Source of the DNA: Bacteroidota bacterium
Lineage (GTDB): Bacteria > Bacteroidota > Bacteroidia > NS11-12g > UBA9320
Direction of reading: 5' to 3'
DNA length: 64,000 nt
Assembly: GCA_013359235.1 (NCBI GenBank)
Contig: JABWCE010000001.1
Span: forward strand, 62,001 to 126,000
Made by a program: the position numbers and the translations under genes. Position 1 is the stretch's first letter. Every line of letters begins with the position of its first letter. The notes beneath the pieces were generated by a model. The model did no database searches. It saw nothing but the letters and a program-made list of their open reading frames with translations, and was not told the origin of the DNA. Positions 44,216-53,547 of the stretch are shown here, piece by piece.

Positions 44216-46126
44216 TTATTCAAATTTCAATAATTGTTCAAATATATTCTCAAATTCACTTTCGGTTTTTTCAAGTTCTTTTTTTAGCAAAGTTACAGAA
44301 TTCAAAGTGTTTTTAAATTTATCGGGGTTTATATAAACTTCTTCTTTTGCCAGCTCAATTTCAGTTTTTGAAATCTCATTGTTTAATTTTTCAATTGTTT
44401 TTTCAAGTTCGTTTAATTGATTTTGCAGCTTCTTTTTTTTATTTTCTTGGTTTTTATCAATACTTAAATTTTGTTTTTTTACTGGTTTAATTTCGCTTTT
44501 AATTGCATTATGATTATTTATATTTTTTTTTGATTTTAAAGTTTCAGAAGCTTCAAATTCTGAATAAGAACCTGGATATTCTTTAATTTTACAATCTTCG
44601 AGCCACCAAATTTTATTTGAAGTTTTGCTTATAAAATGCCTGTCGTGACTCACTATTATATAACTTCCGTTGTAGTTATTCAAAACTTCAATCAAAATAT
44701 CAATACTCTGCATATCGAGATGGTTTGTTGGTTCGTCTAAAATTAAAAAATTTGAACCTGTAGTTACAATTTTTGCAAGAGAAACTCTGGCTTTTTCGCC
44801 ACCACTCAATACTTTTATTTTCTTAAATACATCGTCACCATGAAATAAAAAACCACCTAATAATGTGCGAAGCTCAATTTCGGTTTTGTTTGTAGCATAA
44901 CCTGCCAATTCTTCAAGTACAGTATTCTCAATATTTAAACTTTCGAGTTGATGTTGAGCATAAAAAGCCTTAATTACATTATATCCTTGCTGCACAACAC
45001 CAAGGAATTTTTCCGAGCCATCTATTATTCTCAGCAAAGTGCTTTTGCCTTTACCATTGGCTCCGATAAGAGCTATGCGGTCGCCTCTTACAATTGCAGC
45101 ATCAGTATTTGATAAAATTTGGTTTTCACCATAGCTTTTTTCAATATGTTTCAGTTCATAAATAATTTTTCCGGGTTGTTTAGTAGCAATAAATTTTACA
45201 TTTATTTTGGAATTATCATTTTGTACTGCTTCAACAATATCAAGTCTTTCAAGCATTTTTACGCGGCTTTGTATCAATGTTGCTTTGCTTGCTTTTGCTC
45301 TAAATCTCTCAATGAATTTTTCTTGTTCTTTAATGTATTGTTGTTGGTTTTCGAATTGTCGGGTTTGTAATTCGTCGCGTTCTTTTTTTTGTAACAGGTA
45401 ATCATCAAAATTTCCTGTGTATTGATATATTTTTTGGTTAGCAATTTCTACAATTTTTGTGACCATTCTGTTAAGAAAATATCTGTCATGTGAAACAATT
45501 ATTACCGTACCATTGTAATCAGTCAAATAAGTTTCGAGCCATTGAATACTTGGCAAATCAAGGTGGTTTGTAGGTTCGTCAAGCATTAATAATTGAGGCT
45601 GCATAAGCAGCATTTTTGCAAGCATTACTCTCATTCTCCACCCTCCTGAAAATTGTGAAAGAGGCTTGTTCAAATCTTCAGTTTTAAACCCAAGCCCTTC
45701 AAGAATTTCTTCGGTTTTAAAACGCATATCATAGCCTCCTGTATGCAAAAATTCTTCTTGCATTTCGCTTAGTTTATGAAGATTTTGTTCTGTATAATTA
45801 GTTTCTACTTCTAAAAGTAGTTTTTCAATTTCTTTTTCTAAATACAGTTGTCTTTCAAAAGCCTGCATAGCCACATTTGTTATAGAATCGCCGGTATTGT
45901 ACGAAAGTAAATCTTGATTTAAAAAACCCATAGAAAGTGATTTGAGTTTACTTAAATCTCCTTCAGACATCTGGTATTCGCCCGAAATTATTCTGAGTAA
46001 TGTACTTTTGCCAGTTCCATTTTTTCCTACAAGTCCTATTCTTTCACCTGGTTTTATATGCAGATCGGCATTTTTATACAGGTATCTTCCGCCAAATTCA
46101 AAAGAAAAATTACTAATTGATATCAT
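44216..46126 (-). CDS. ABC-F family ATPase
   Basis: A 636-residue soluble double-ATPase without membrane domains; ABC-F proteins act on ribosomes. First domain: Walker A LVGKNGTGKSTLLRI, signature FSGGWRMRVMLAKMLLMQPQ, Walker B LLMLDEPTNHLDLPS. Second domain: Walker A LIGANGKGKSTLLRI, signature LSGGEKARVSLAKIVTTGS, Walker B FLILDEPTNHLDMQS. The linker between them carries the P-site-contacting region with charged residues, and the C-terminus (about 545-636) is a long coiled coil, as in the Uup subgroup. Translation-factor, DNA-repair-linked (Uup) or antibiotic-protection roles cannot be told apart here. Confidence 0.93.
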   Translation of the reverse strand: MISISNFSFEFGGRYLYKNADLHIKPGERIGLVGKNGTGKSTLLRIISGEYQMSEGDLSKLKSLSMGFLNQDLLSYNTGDSITNVAMQAFERQLYLEKEIEKLLLEVETNYTEQNLHKLSEMQEEFLHTGGYDMRFKTEEILEGLGFKTEDLNKPLSQFSGGWRMRVMLAKMLLMQPQLLMLDEPTNHLDLPSIQWLETYLTDYNGTVIIVSHDRYFLNRMVTKIVEIANQKIYQYTGNFDDYLLQKKERDELQTRQFENQQQYIKEQEKFIERFRAKASKATLIQSRVKMLERLDIVEAVQNDNSKINVKFIATKQPGKIIYELKHIEKSYGENQILSNTDAAIVRGDRIALIGANGKGKSTLLRIIDGSEKFLGVVQQGYNVIKAFYAQHQLESLNIENTVLEELAGYATNKTEIELRTLLGGFLFHGDDVFKKIKVLSGGEKARVSLAKIVTTGSNFLILDEPTNHLDMQSIDILIEVLNNYNGSYIIVSHDRHFISKTSNKIWWLEDCKIKEYPGSYSEFEASETLKSKKNINNHNAIKSEIKPVKKQNLSIDKNQENKKKKLQNQLNELEKTIEKLNNEISKTEIELAKEEVYINPDKFKNTLNSVTLLKKELEKTESEFENIFEQLLKFE

Positions 46127-46135
46127 TTGTAAAAA

Positions 46136-47338
46136 TCAGAGGTCATGCCCCATTTTATCGCGTTTTGTAGCTAAATATTTTTTATTGTGTTTGTTTGCTT
46201 TAATTTTTATTGCAACATTTTCTACAATTTCAAGCCCGTATCCTACAAGACCGGCTCTTTTTTGGGGATTGTTGCTCATAAGTCTCATTTTGGATACGCC
46301 CAAGTCTCTTAAAATTTGTGCTCCAACACCATATTCGCGTTGGTCTATTTTAAAACCCAAACTAAGATTTGCCTCCACTGTATCAAGCCCTTGCTCTTGC
46401 AATTTATATGCTTTTAGTTTGTTTATAAGCCCTATTCCACGCCCTTCCTGATTCATATATACAATAACACCTTTCCCTTCTTTTTCTATCATTTCCATTG
46501 CAGAATTTAGCTGAGGTCCGCAATCGCAACGGCAACTGCCAAAAATATCACCTGTAAGGCACGAAGAATGTACTCTTGTCAAAACAGGTTCACTTTCTGT
46601 CCACGAGCCTTTAATCAATGCTAAATGTGTTTGGTCTGTATTTAACTGGCGATATGCAACAAGCTCAAAATTGCCGAATTCAGTAGGCAAATCAACACTT
46701 ATAACTCTCTTTATTAAACTATCACGCTCAAGACGATATTTAATTAATTGCTCAATAGAAACAATTTTCAAATCAAATTTTTTTGCTACTTTTAATAAAT
46801 CAGGCAATCGAGCCATAGTGCCATCTTCGTTAAGTATTTCTACAATACATCCTATGGGTTCAAACCCTGCAAGTCTTGCAAAATCAATAGCTGCTTCTGT
46901 ATGACCGGCTCTTCTTAATACCCCTTCTGCTCTTGCAATTAGAGGAAAAATATGTCCAGGTTTACTCAAATCATCGGGTTTGGTATTTTTATTTACCAAT
47001 GCTTGAACTGTTTTTGAGCGATCATGTGCAGAAATTCCGGTTGTGCAACCATGACCAAGCAAATCAACCGAAACCGTAAATGCTGTACGATGATGTTCGG
47101 TATTGTTTGTAACCATAAGTTCGAGTTCAAGTTCTTTGCTTCGGGTTTCGTTCATCGGTACACAAATTAACCCTCTGCCTTCACGTGCCATAAAATTTAT
47201 CATTTCGGGAGTTACATTGCTTGCTGCAGTTAAAAAATCGCCTTCATTTTCACGATTTTCGTCATCAACTACTATTATAAGCTTCCCATTTCTTATATCT
47301 TCAATTGCAGATTCAACACTGTCTAATTTAGATTTCAT
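46136..47338 (-). CDS. ribBA: bifunctional DHBP synthase / GTP cyclohydrolase II
   Basis: Supplies both precursors of riboflavin. The N-terminal DHBP synthase (about 1-205) has [20 protein letters not shown] and [17 protein letters not shown]. The C-terminal GTP cyclohydrolase II (about 206-400) has [20 protein letters not shown], with the three zinc cysteines, and [20 protein letters not shown] with the catalytic region. Length of 400 is normal. The partner ribF also lies in this window, but ribD, ribE and ribH do not. A perfect -7 element is located 33 bases upstream. No FMN riboswitch signature is visible in the 165-base leader region. Confidence 0.97.
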   Translation of the reverse strand: MKSKLDSVESAIEDIRNGKLIIVVDDENRENEGDFLTAASNVTPEMINFMAREGRGLICVPMNETRSKELELELMVTNNTEHHRTAFTVSVDLLGHGCTTGISAHDRSKTVQALVNKNTKPDDLSKPGHIFPLIARAEGVLRRAGHTEAAIDFARLAGFEPIGCIVEILNEDGTMARLPDLLKVAKKFDLKIVSIEQLIKYRLERDSLIKRVISVDLPTEFGNFELVAYRQLNTDQTHLALIKGSWTESEPVLTRVHSSCLTGDIFGSCRCDCGPQLNSAMEMIEKEGKGVIVYMNQEGRGIGLINKLKAYKLQEQGLDTVEANLSLGFKIDQREYGVGAQILRDLGVSKMRLMSNNPQKRAGLVGYGLEIVENVAIKIKANKHNKKYLATKRDKMGHDL

Positions 47339-47371
47339 CTACTTTTTTTCTTTTTTTCAATTTTTGAATTG

Positions 47372-47379
47372 CAAAGGTA
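47372..47379 (-). promoter_or_regulatory. -7 promoter element upstream of ribBA
   Basis: TACCTTTG on the minus strand matches TAnnTTTG and lies 33 bases before the ribBA ATG at 47338. The -33 position has no clear TTTG. Confidence 0.35.
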
Positions 47380-47503
47380 AATCAAAAAAAATTCAGTTAA
47401 ATTTTTATAATTCTTTTAAAAATGCAGTGCTTTTGATTTAGCTTTTAAAATTCAAATTCAAAAAATTTTAGACAAATAAAAATTTGAGAAAAAGAATCAA
47501 TAA

Positions 47504-47971
47504 TTAAAATCCGGGAAATAATGCTCTGCCTGCTTCTCGCCAAGGCCATGGAATGCTTATTATAATCAAAAACATTCCTATTGAATACCAAATTAATGCT
47601 TTTTTATGTTTTAATGTATCGGTTTGTGCCTTTTTTGATGCAATTCTTGCAAATTGCACTAAAGTTATTGCCAACAACATGCCTGTTATGTGTTCAATTC
47701 CCCAAAAACGAACTATTCCGTTTTTCATACCTTCTGACATGTTGCTGAAAATAGAATAATAACCATCTTTAATATAAATGAATAATCCAATCAGCAACTG
47801 GGTATGACAACTCATAACAAACCAAAATCCGGCACCTTCGTCTTTACTGCTCCAAGCCTTTCGTTTACTAAAACCAAAGTATGCTCTGTATATTGCCCAT
47901 AAACCTGTAAAAAATACCGCCCAACGCAGTAAATTGTGGATGTAATGAAGAACTAAGTTTAAATTTTCCAT
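47504..47971 (-). CDS. small integral membrane protein, possibly heme-binding
   Basis: A 155-residue membrane protein with four hydrophobic segments (about 8-28, 46-66, 90-110, 126-145). Histidines lie in equivalent helix positions: LVLHYIHNLLRW, VMSCHTQLLIGLFIYIKDGY and IEHITGMLLAITLVQFA. The layout recalls cytochrome b561-like proteins, so heme binding is conceivable but not proven. I recall similar unnamed proteins in many Bacteroidota. Monocistronic, with gaps of 165 and 69 bases on its sides. Confidence 0.72.
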   Translation of the reverse strand: MENLNLVLHYIHNLLRWAVFFTGLWAIYRAYFGFSKRKAWSSKDEGAGFWFVMSCHTQLLIGLFIYIKDGYYSIFSNMSEGMKNGIVRFWGIEHITGMLLAITLVQFARIASKKAQTDTLKHKKALIWYSIGMFLIIISIPWPWREAGRALFPGF

Positions 47972-48040
47972 TTAAAATTTTTTTTTCAAAATTATTACAA
48001 AATTATTTCAATTTATAAACTAAATTGCTCATTTCAGATT

Positions 48041-48907
48041 TTATTCTTTGCGGTATTTATGAGGATTTTTTGAAAACTTATAAAAATCTTTATATCTAAC
48101 CCAAAAACCTTTTTCAAATTTAAGAAAATCATAAGTGCCATCGGGCAGATAATATCTGTACTTGCCTGTTAATATTGGGTTTGGAGCTACCGTATTAGCA
48201 AATACAATTGAGTTTTTATCTTTTTCGTATCGTAAAAGTATGGTTGCATCTTCGGCAAATGTAAAAACCATTCGGTTTTGAATTTCGCCACCATTGTCAA
48301 TTACAGGAAGTCCAAATTGCGGATTTCCTTCTTTGTCAAACCACAATATTTCTATTATTTTTTTATTAACCAGTGCGTCTTCGCCATCCCAACCTAAAAG
48401 AATATATTGAGTTTGCTTTTTGTATTTGTATTGATGAATTTGATAATACAAAGCTCCAATCCAATGGCGATTGTCAAGTATTGCATGATTTTTATTTTTT
48501 ACAAAATTGCTGCTGTCGTACAATCCAAAAATTTTAAATGTATCTTTCAGATTCATTTGCACCACACCAAAATACATGTACTTTCCGCTATCTAATAGCA
48601 AATTCCATGTAAATATTCTAAATTTTTCATCTTCTGGTTTAAGGATTGAGATTGTTTTGAGCAATGTAAAATCATAATTAAAAGAATTTTTAATAATAAG
48701 TACCTGTTTAAGTTTTTGAATAAAATAATAAGTGCTTACAATTCTTGTTTTTTGGTCCTCACCGTTAATTATATTGTTGCTTAGTCCTTCTAATTGATAT
48801 TCGAGATTTCTGATTGAATCGAAATTGGTAGTATCTTTCCCTCTAAATTCTCTGCCAAAAGATTTTAATGCGATAGAAATTAATAATAGAATACAAATTT
48901 TTTTCAA
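48041..48907 (-). CDS. conserved exported protein, function unknown
   Basis: A 288-residue exported protein with signal peptide MKKICILLLISIALKSFGRE. Blocks that look conserved in a family I have seen only in Bacteroidota: KFRIFTWNLLLDSGKYMYFG (about 95-114), HWIGALYYQIHQYKYKKQTQ (about 148-167), YILLGWDGEDALVNKKIIEI and YRYYLPDGTYDFLKFEKGFW near the end. The many Trp and Tyr residues and beta-strand pattern suggest a periplasmic or surface beta-fold. No catalytic motif is recognised. The start is TTG at 48907, chosen because the signal peptide starts exactly there. Neighbours give no functional hint. Confidence 0.75.
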   Translation of the reverse strand: MKKICILLLISIALKSFGREFRGKDTTNFDSIRNLEYQLEGLSNNIINGEDQKTRIVSTYYFIQKLKQVLIIKNSFNYDFTLLKTISILKPEDEKFRIFTWNLLLDSGKYMYFGVVQMNLKDTFKIFGLYDSSNFVKNKNHAILDNRHWIGALYYQIHQYKYKKQTQYILLGWDGEDALVNKKIIEILWFDKEGNPQFGLPVIDNGGEIQNRMVFTFAEDATILLRYEKDKNSIVFANTVAPNPILTGKYRYYLPDGTYDFLKFEKGFWVRYKDFYKFSKNPHKYRKE

Positions 48908-48968
48908 TTCAATTTTTGCTAAATAATTCTATGAATTTAACGAAATGAAAAAATAAATTATTTCAATT

Positions 48969-50150
48969 CTAAAATATATTTTCAATTACCATTGCACTTG
49001 CGCCGCCTCCGCCATTGCAAATTGCAGCTCCACCAAATTTTGCATTTTTCTGTTTTAGCACGTTTATAAGTGTAACTATTATACGTGCACCTGAGCATCC
49101 AAGCGGATGACCAAGCGATACTGCTCCTCCGTTTACATTTACTTTATCTGCATTCAAACCCAAAATTTTGTTATTTGCAAGACCAACAACTGAAAAAGCT
49201 TCGTTAAATTCAAAAAAATCGATATCCGACACTTTCAAACCGCCTTTTTCTGCTGCAATCGGCATTGCCAACGAGGGACTTGTTGTAAACCATTCGGGAG
49301 CTTGCTCGGCATCAGCAAAGCTTTTAATTTTTGCTAAAGGTTTTAAATTTAACTTCTCAAGTTTTTCTTTGCTAACAAGTATCAATACAGCAGCTCCATC
49401 GTTCATTGTACTTGCATTTGCTGCTGTTACAGTTCCGTCTTTTTTAAATACTGTGGGCAATGTAGGTATTTTATCAAATTTCACATTTTTATATTCTTCA
49501 TCTTCTGCAAAAATTACAGGTTCTCCTTTTCTTTGAGGTATTTCAACTGGAACAATTTCATTTTCAAAACGCTTATTTTGCCACGCATCAGCCGAACGCC
49601 TGTACGATTCAATTGCAAAATCGTCTTGCATTTTTCTGCTTATTTCATATTTTTCGGCACAAATTTCGGCACACGAACCCATTATTTGCTGGTCGTAAAC
49701 ATTTACCAAACCATCAAATTGCAATCCATCAATCATATTAATATTTCCATATTTTGTTCCTGTACGCGAACCGGTAAGATAATGTGGAACAAGGCTCATG
49801 TTTTCCATACCGCCGGCAATAACAACATCTGCGTTGCCAAGCATTATAGCCTGTGCTCCATACATTAATGATTTCATACCACTTGCACATACTTTATTTA
49901 CAGTAGTACAAACCACATTTGCTGGCAAACCTGCAAAAATAGCTGCCTGGCGGGCTGGAGCCTGTCCTAAACCTGCTTGTAAAACACAACCCATAATTAC
50001 TTCATCAACTTCATCGCCACTAATGCCTGATTTGCTCAAAGCTCCCTTTATGGCTGATGCTCCGAGCCTTGTTGCAGATACAGTTGAAAGGCTACCCATA
50101 AAACTTCCTATTGGTGTGCGTACTGCTGATACTATATATACTTCTTTCAT
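48969..50150 (-). CDS. acetyl-CoA C-acetyltransferase (thiolase)
   Basis: Joins two acetyl-CoA or cleaves 3-ketoacyl-CoA. 393 residues from the ATG at 50150 (MKEVYIVSAVRTPIGSFMGS); the in-frame TTG 21 bases earlier is rejected. The nucleophile Cys is in CTTVNKVCASGMKSLMYGAQ (about 80-100), the other catalytic residues are in NVNGGAVSLGHPLGCSGARI (His) and CNGGGGASAMVIE (Cys). Biosynthetic and degradative thiolases cannot be told apart here. It lies 45 bases after a barrel gene and may belong to the run rnhB, barrel, thiolase. Confidence 0.95.
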   Translation of the reverse strand: MKEVYIVSAVRTPIGSFMGSLSTVSATRLGASAIKGALSKSGISGDEVDEVIMGCVLQAGLGQAPARQAAIFAGLPANVVCTTVNKVCASGMKSLMYGAQAIMLGNADVVIAGGMENMSLVPHYLTGSRTGTKYGNINMIDGLQFDGLVNVYDQQIMGSCAEICAEKYEISRKMQDDFAIESYRRSADAWQNKRFENEIVPVEIPQRKGEPVIFAEDEEYKNVKFDKIPTLPTVFKKDGTVTAANASTMNDGAAVLILVSKEKLEKLNLKPLAKIKSFADAEQAPEWFTTSPSLAMPIAAEKGGLKVSDIDFFEFNEAFSVVGLANNKILGLNADKVNVNGGAVSLGHPLGCSGARIIVTLINVLKQKNAKFGGAAICNGGGGASAMVIENIF

Positions 50151-50195
50151 TTTTTTAATTTTTTGGTGCAAATTTATAATTCAAAAGCAGATTTT

Positions 50196-50933
50196 TTACT
50201 TGCTTTTATCTTTTAATTTGTATTGAATACCAAAAGATAAAAATGGGCTAAATCCATTGGTTACGAAAATAGCTTTGTTGTATTTCTGCGAATTATTCAA
50301 GGCATAATTAACTTCGGCTTTGCTAATTTGCCCGGTTCCGGTAATAAATCCAGCATAGGTAATAAAATTTATATCGTCATTTAAATTAAATAATAATTTA
50401 TATGTTGTATTCAACAAAATTGCACTTCCTGTTAATCCAAAGGTTTTAATGTTGTAATTAATGCTTTCAAGACCCTTATCTGTTACAAACTCACGACTTC
50501 GGCTAAGGCTTGTTTCATAAGGATTTTTCGACATTACTAAAAGCGAAACTCCCAAACTACCGCTAAGACTTAACATTTTATTTATTTTTTTTATATAATT
50601 AATGTTGCAAAATAAACGGTTACTACGCATGATACTTACCGTTTCTCTCTCAACAAAAACTATGTTTTCGATAGTTTTTATTTTAAAATTTAGTTTATAA
50701 TTATTAGTTGCAAAGCCCACATCCCAAATAAATTTTTCATTAATCTTTTTTGAAAAACTAAAATGTATTAAAGCTCCGATATCAAAATTGGTTTTAAATA
50801 AACTTTCGGGTTGTATAATTTTAAAAAAATCATTTCTTGCTCCTATTCCAAACTCAAGATATTTGTTTTGAGCTTTGGCAATAAATGCTGTTAATAAAAT
50901 ATATGAAAATAAAAATATTTTTTTCGTTTTCAT
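50196..50933 (-). CDS. exported beta-barrel-like protein, function unknown
   Basis: A 245-residue protein with signal peptide MKTKKIFLFSYILLTAFIAK then AQ. The mature part shows alternating hydrophobic strands and glycine turns (YLEFGIGARNDFFKI, DIGALIHFSFSKKINEKFIW, DVGFATNNYKLNFKIKTIEN) and ends with a terminal strand FLSFGIQYKLKDKSK, like a small outer-membrane barrel. No known family motif. Its ATG overlaps the rnhB stop by 4 bases, so its expression is tied to RNase HII, with no evident functional link. Confidence 0.75.
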   Translation of the reverse strand: MKTKKIFLFSYILLTAFIAKAQNKYLEFGIGARNDFFKIIQPESLFKTNFDIGALIHFSFSKKINEKFIWDVGFATNNYKLNFKIKTIENIVFVERETVSIMRSNRLFCNINYIKKINKMLSLSGSLGVSLLVMSKNPYETSLSRSREFVTDKGLESINYNIKTFGLTGSAILLNTTYKLLFNLNDDINFITYAGFITGTGQISKAEVNYALNNSQKYNKAIFVTNGFSPFLSFGIQYKLKDKSK

Positions 50934-51526
50934 AATAAATGTAATTGTGCAGATTTTAAAGTGAAACTTCGCCTATGATAAGGCGATAAACCCCAATGAT
51001 TTATTGCATTTACATGTTCTTTTGTGGCATAGCCTTTGTTTTTTGCCCAATTGTATTGTGGATATTCATTTCCTATTTTCTTCATCCATTCATCGCGGTA
51101 AGTTTTTGCAAGAATTGAAGCCGCAGCAATGTTCAAAAACTTGTTATCGCCCTTTACTATTGTTTTGTGTTCTATTCCATCAAAAGGCAAAAAATAATTT
51201 CCATCAATTAATAGATGTCCTGGTTTTAGTTTTAATTTCTCTATACACTTATGCATTGCTAATATTGACGATTTAAGAATATTTATGCTGTCAATTGTTT
51301 TTTCATCAACCTTCATAACACAAAAACACAAGGCATTTTTTTCAATTTCTAATCGCAAAATTTCTCTTTGTTTTTCATTAAGCATTTTTGAATCACGCAT
51401 TTCTTTATTGTAATAATCATCAGGCAAAATAACAGCCGCCGCAAATACTGGACCTGCAAGGCATCCCCTACCCGCTTCGTCTAAGCCGGCTTCATTACAT
51501 TTTTTTTTATAACATGTTTCAAGCAC
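50930..51526 (-). CDS. rnhB: ribonuclease HII
   Basis: Removes the RNA strand of RNA-DNA hybrids and single ribonucleotides in DNA. 198 residues, normal length. The active site Asp-Glu is in AGLDEAGRGCLAGPVFAAAV (about 13-32); further acidic residues are in HLLIDGNYFLPFDG and ILAKTYRDEWMKKIGNEYPQ, followed by the C-terminal SPYHRRSF. The start is GTG at 51526; no in-frame ATG exists before the catalytic motif. The next gene downstream overlaps it by 4 bases. Confidence 0.96.
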   Translation of the reverse strand: MLETCYKKKCNEAGLDEAGRGCLAGPVFAAAVILPDDYYNKEMRDSKMLNEKQREILRLEIEKNALCFCVMKVDEKTIDSINILKSSILAMHKCIEKLKLKPGHLLIDGNYFLPFDGIEHKTIVKGDNKFLNIAAASILAKTYRDEWMKKIGNEYPQYNWAKNKGYATKEHVNAINHWGLSPYHRRSFTLKSAQLHLL

Positions 51527-51578
51527 ATTGTAAAAATAGATTTAATTTGTGAAATTATTCAATCAACATATTTTATAA

Positions 51579-52313
51579 ATGTACAAGTACCGCGAAATTT
51601 TTTACAAACAATATTATACAAATCAAGCAGGCAAAGCCGATCCTTCATTGTTTAAAAATACTTTTGAAGAGCAAAAATGGAATTTCACGAATGAAATAGT
51701 TTGCCATTTCCCAAAAAATAAAGATTTAAGAATTTTGGATATTGGAAGTGGTATTGGCTCGCTTATTCAAGCTGCCAAAGATGCAGGTTACAAAAATATA
51801 AGAGGAATAGATATAAGCACAGAACAAGTAGAAACTGCCTTAAAACTTGGTGTAAAAGAGGTTGAAGAGGGCAATCTCGACAAAATATTTGAAAATAACG
51901 AAGATAAATATGATATAATTTGCGGAATGGATATCATCGAGCATTTTTCGAAAGATGAACTTGTTGATATTTTGATTAAACTAAAAAACAAATTAAACAA
52001 CAGTGGAATGCTAATATTTCGTACCCCAAATTCTGATGCTCCATTATCGTCTGTTTTTGCAAAAGGAGATTTCACTCACGAATGTCATTTAAACAAAAGT
52101 TCGGCTTTGCAACTAATGAAATCTTGCGGTTTTTCTGATGTTGAAGTTTTGCCATCAATGCTCAAACTTAGAAATCCGATAAAAGAATTGCTGCGAAAAT
52201 TTTTATGGTTTGGAGTTAATTTTTGCTTAAAAATTATTCTGTTTTCAACAGCCCGTACATGGCATCAGGTACTATTTACACCCAATCTTATAATTATATC
52301 AGTAAAACAATAA
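51579..52313 (+). CDS. class I SAM-dependent methyltransferase
   Basis: A 244-residue methyltransferase. The SAM-binding motif I is LRILDIGSGIGSLIQAAKDA (about 49-68), followed by the acidic end of strand 2 in IRGIDISTEQVETALKLGV and motif II-like DIICGMDIIEHFSKDEL. The last part (about 150-244) has a hydrophobic helix FLWFGVNFCLKIILFSTART that could touch a membrane. The fold belongs to the UbiG/sugar-methyltransferase group; the substrate may be a lipid-linked or sugar molecule but is unknown. It runs divergently from rnhB and ends 15 bases from the stop of homogentisate dioxygenase. Confidence 0.87.
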   Translation: MYKYREIFYKQYYTNQAGKADPSLFKNTFEEQKWNFTNEIVCHFPKNKDLRILDIGSGIGSLIQAAKDAGYKNIRGIDISTEQVETALKLGVKEVEEGNLDKIFENNEDKYDIICGMDIIEHFSKDELVDILIKLKNKLNNSGMLIFRTPNSDAPLSSVFAKGDFTHECHLNKSSALQLMKSCGFSDVEVLPSMLKLRNPIKELLRKFLWFGVNFCLKIILFSTARTWHQVLFTPNLIIISVKQ

Positions 52314-52328
52314 TTTTAAAATTTTAAT

Positions 52329-53486
52329 TTATTCAATCCAACTTTTCCAGTATTCAGGATCTTCTATTTCCATTGCCTGCCTAGTTAAATATACAGGATA
52401 AAAAGGATCAATCATTACTGCCAATTCCTTTGTTTCTTTAGCTCCTATACTCCTTTCGGCTGCTCCGGGGTGAGGCCCGTGAGGTATTCCTTTGGGATGT
52501 AGAGTAATCATACCTCTCTCAACTTGATTGCGACTCATAAAATCTCCGTCAACATAATAAAGAATTTCGTCAGAATCAACGTTGCTGTGGTTGTATGGTG
52601 CTGGTATAGCGTTTGGATGATAATCATAAAGACGCGGAACAAACGAACAAACCACAAAATTATGCCCTTCAAAATTTTGATGTATTGGCGGCGGCATGTG
52701 TATTCTGCCGGTAATTGGTTCGTAGTCGTGAATGGAAAAAGCATAAGGATACACAAAACCATCCCACCCTATTGCATCAAAAGGATGTGTTGAGTAAGTA
52801 TATGGATAAAGCATGTTTTGCTTTTTAATAAATACCTTAAAATCGCCTTGTTCGTCGTGAGTCTTTAGATTTTGTGGTATTTTTATATCACGTTCACAAA
52901 ATGGTGAATGCTCGAGCAATTGTCCAAATTCATTACAATATCTTTTTGGAGGAATAATTGGAGAAAATGATTCTAAAACCAAAATGTGATTATTTGAACC
53001 ATAAAAATTCAATTTATAAATTGTACCTCTTGGAATAATAATGTAATCGCCATATTCAAACTCAATTTCGCCGTATATAGTTTCAAGTTTTCCTTCGCCT
53101 TCATGTATAAAAAGCATTTCGTCAGCATCAGAGTTTTTAAAGAAATAATCTTCTGTACCCTTCGATGGTGTTGAAATTCCAATTGTAAGGTCGTTATTTC
53201 CCATAAGTACAACACGACTTTTGAGATAATCATTTACAGATTTTTGTTTATATGAAAAAAAACTGCGGTTTTGCATATTTTTCTTCAAAGTGTATTCAGG
53301 TTCAACATTTATTGGCTCTCCAATATTCTTTACTAACGTTGGAGGATGACAATGATAAACTATCGAATAAATACTCGAAAAACCGAGTGTACTTATAAGT
53401 TCTTCGGCATAAAGGTTTCCGTTTGGTTTGCGAAATTGAACATGTCGTTTTTGTGGCAGAATTCCTGCCCGATGATAAAATGGCAT
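52329..53486 (-). CDS. hmgA: homogentisate 1,2-dioxygenase
   Basis: Opens the aromatic ring of homogentisate with oxygen in tyrosine and phenylalanine breakdown. 385 residues, shorter than the 430-445 of human and proteobacterial enzymes but normal for the Bacteroidota subgroup. The cupin strands are visible: DEMLFIHEGEGKLETIYGEI (about 120-139), DYIIIPRGTIYKL (about 147-159). Likely iron ligands are in APYNHSNVDSDEILYYVDGD (His and Glu) and HPKGIPHGPHPGAAERSIGA (His). The other pathway enzymes (4-hydroxyphenylpyruvate dioxygenase, fumarylacetoacetase) are not in this window. The gene supports oxygen-dependent growth. Confidence 0.92.
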   Translation of the reverse strand: MPFYHRAGILPQKRHVQFRKPNGNLYAEELISTLGFSSIYSIVYHCHPPTLVKNIGEPINVEPEYTLKKNMQNRSFFSYKQKSVNDYLKSRVVLMGNNDLTIGISTPSKGTEDYFFKNSDADEMLFIHEGEGKLETIYGEIEFEYGDYIIIPRGTIYKLNFYGSNNHILVLESFSPIIPPKRYCNEFGQLLEHSPFCERDIKIPQNLKTHDEQGDFKVFIKKQNMLYPYTYSTHPFDAIGWDGFVYPYAFSIHDYEPITGRIHMPPPIHQNFEGHNFVVCSFVPRLYDYHPNAIPAPYNHSNVDSDEILYYVDGDFMSRNQVERGMITLHPKGIPHGPHPGAAERSIGAKETKELAVMIDPFYPVYLTRQAMEIEDPEYWKSWIE

Positions 53487-53547
53487 AACTTTATATTTGT
53501 TTAATTAAAATTCTAATTAAAATTTGCTCTATATTTTTAAACTGTAA

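Noticed and set aside
47339-47503. FMN riboswitch in front of ribBA
   Set aside because: The region is AT-rich and lacks the conserved GC-rich RFN stems; only a -7 promoter element is visible.
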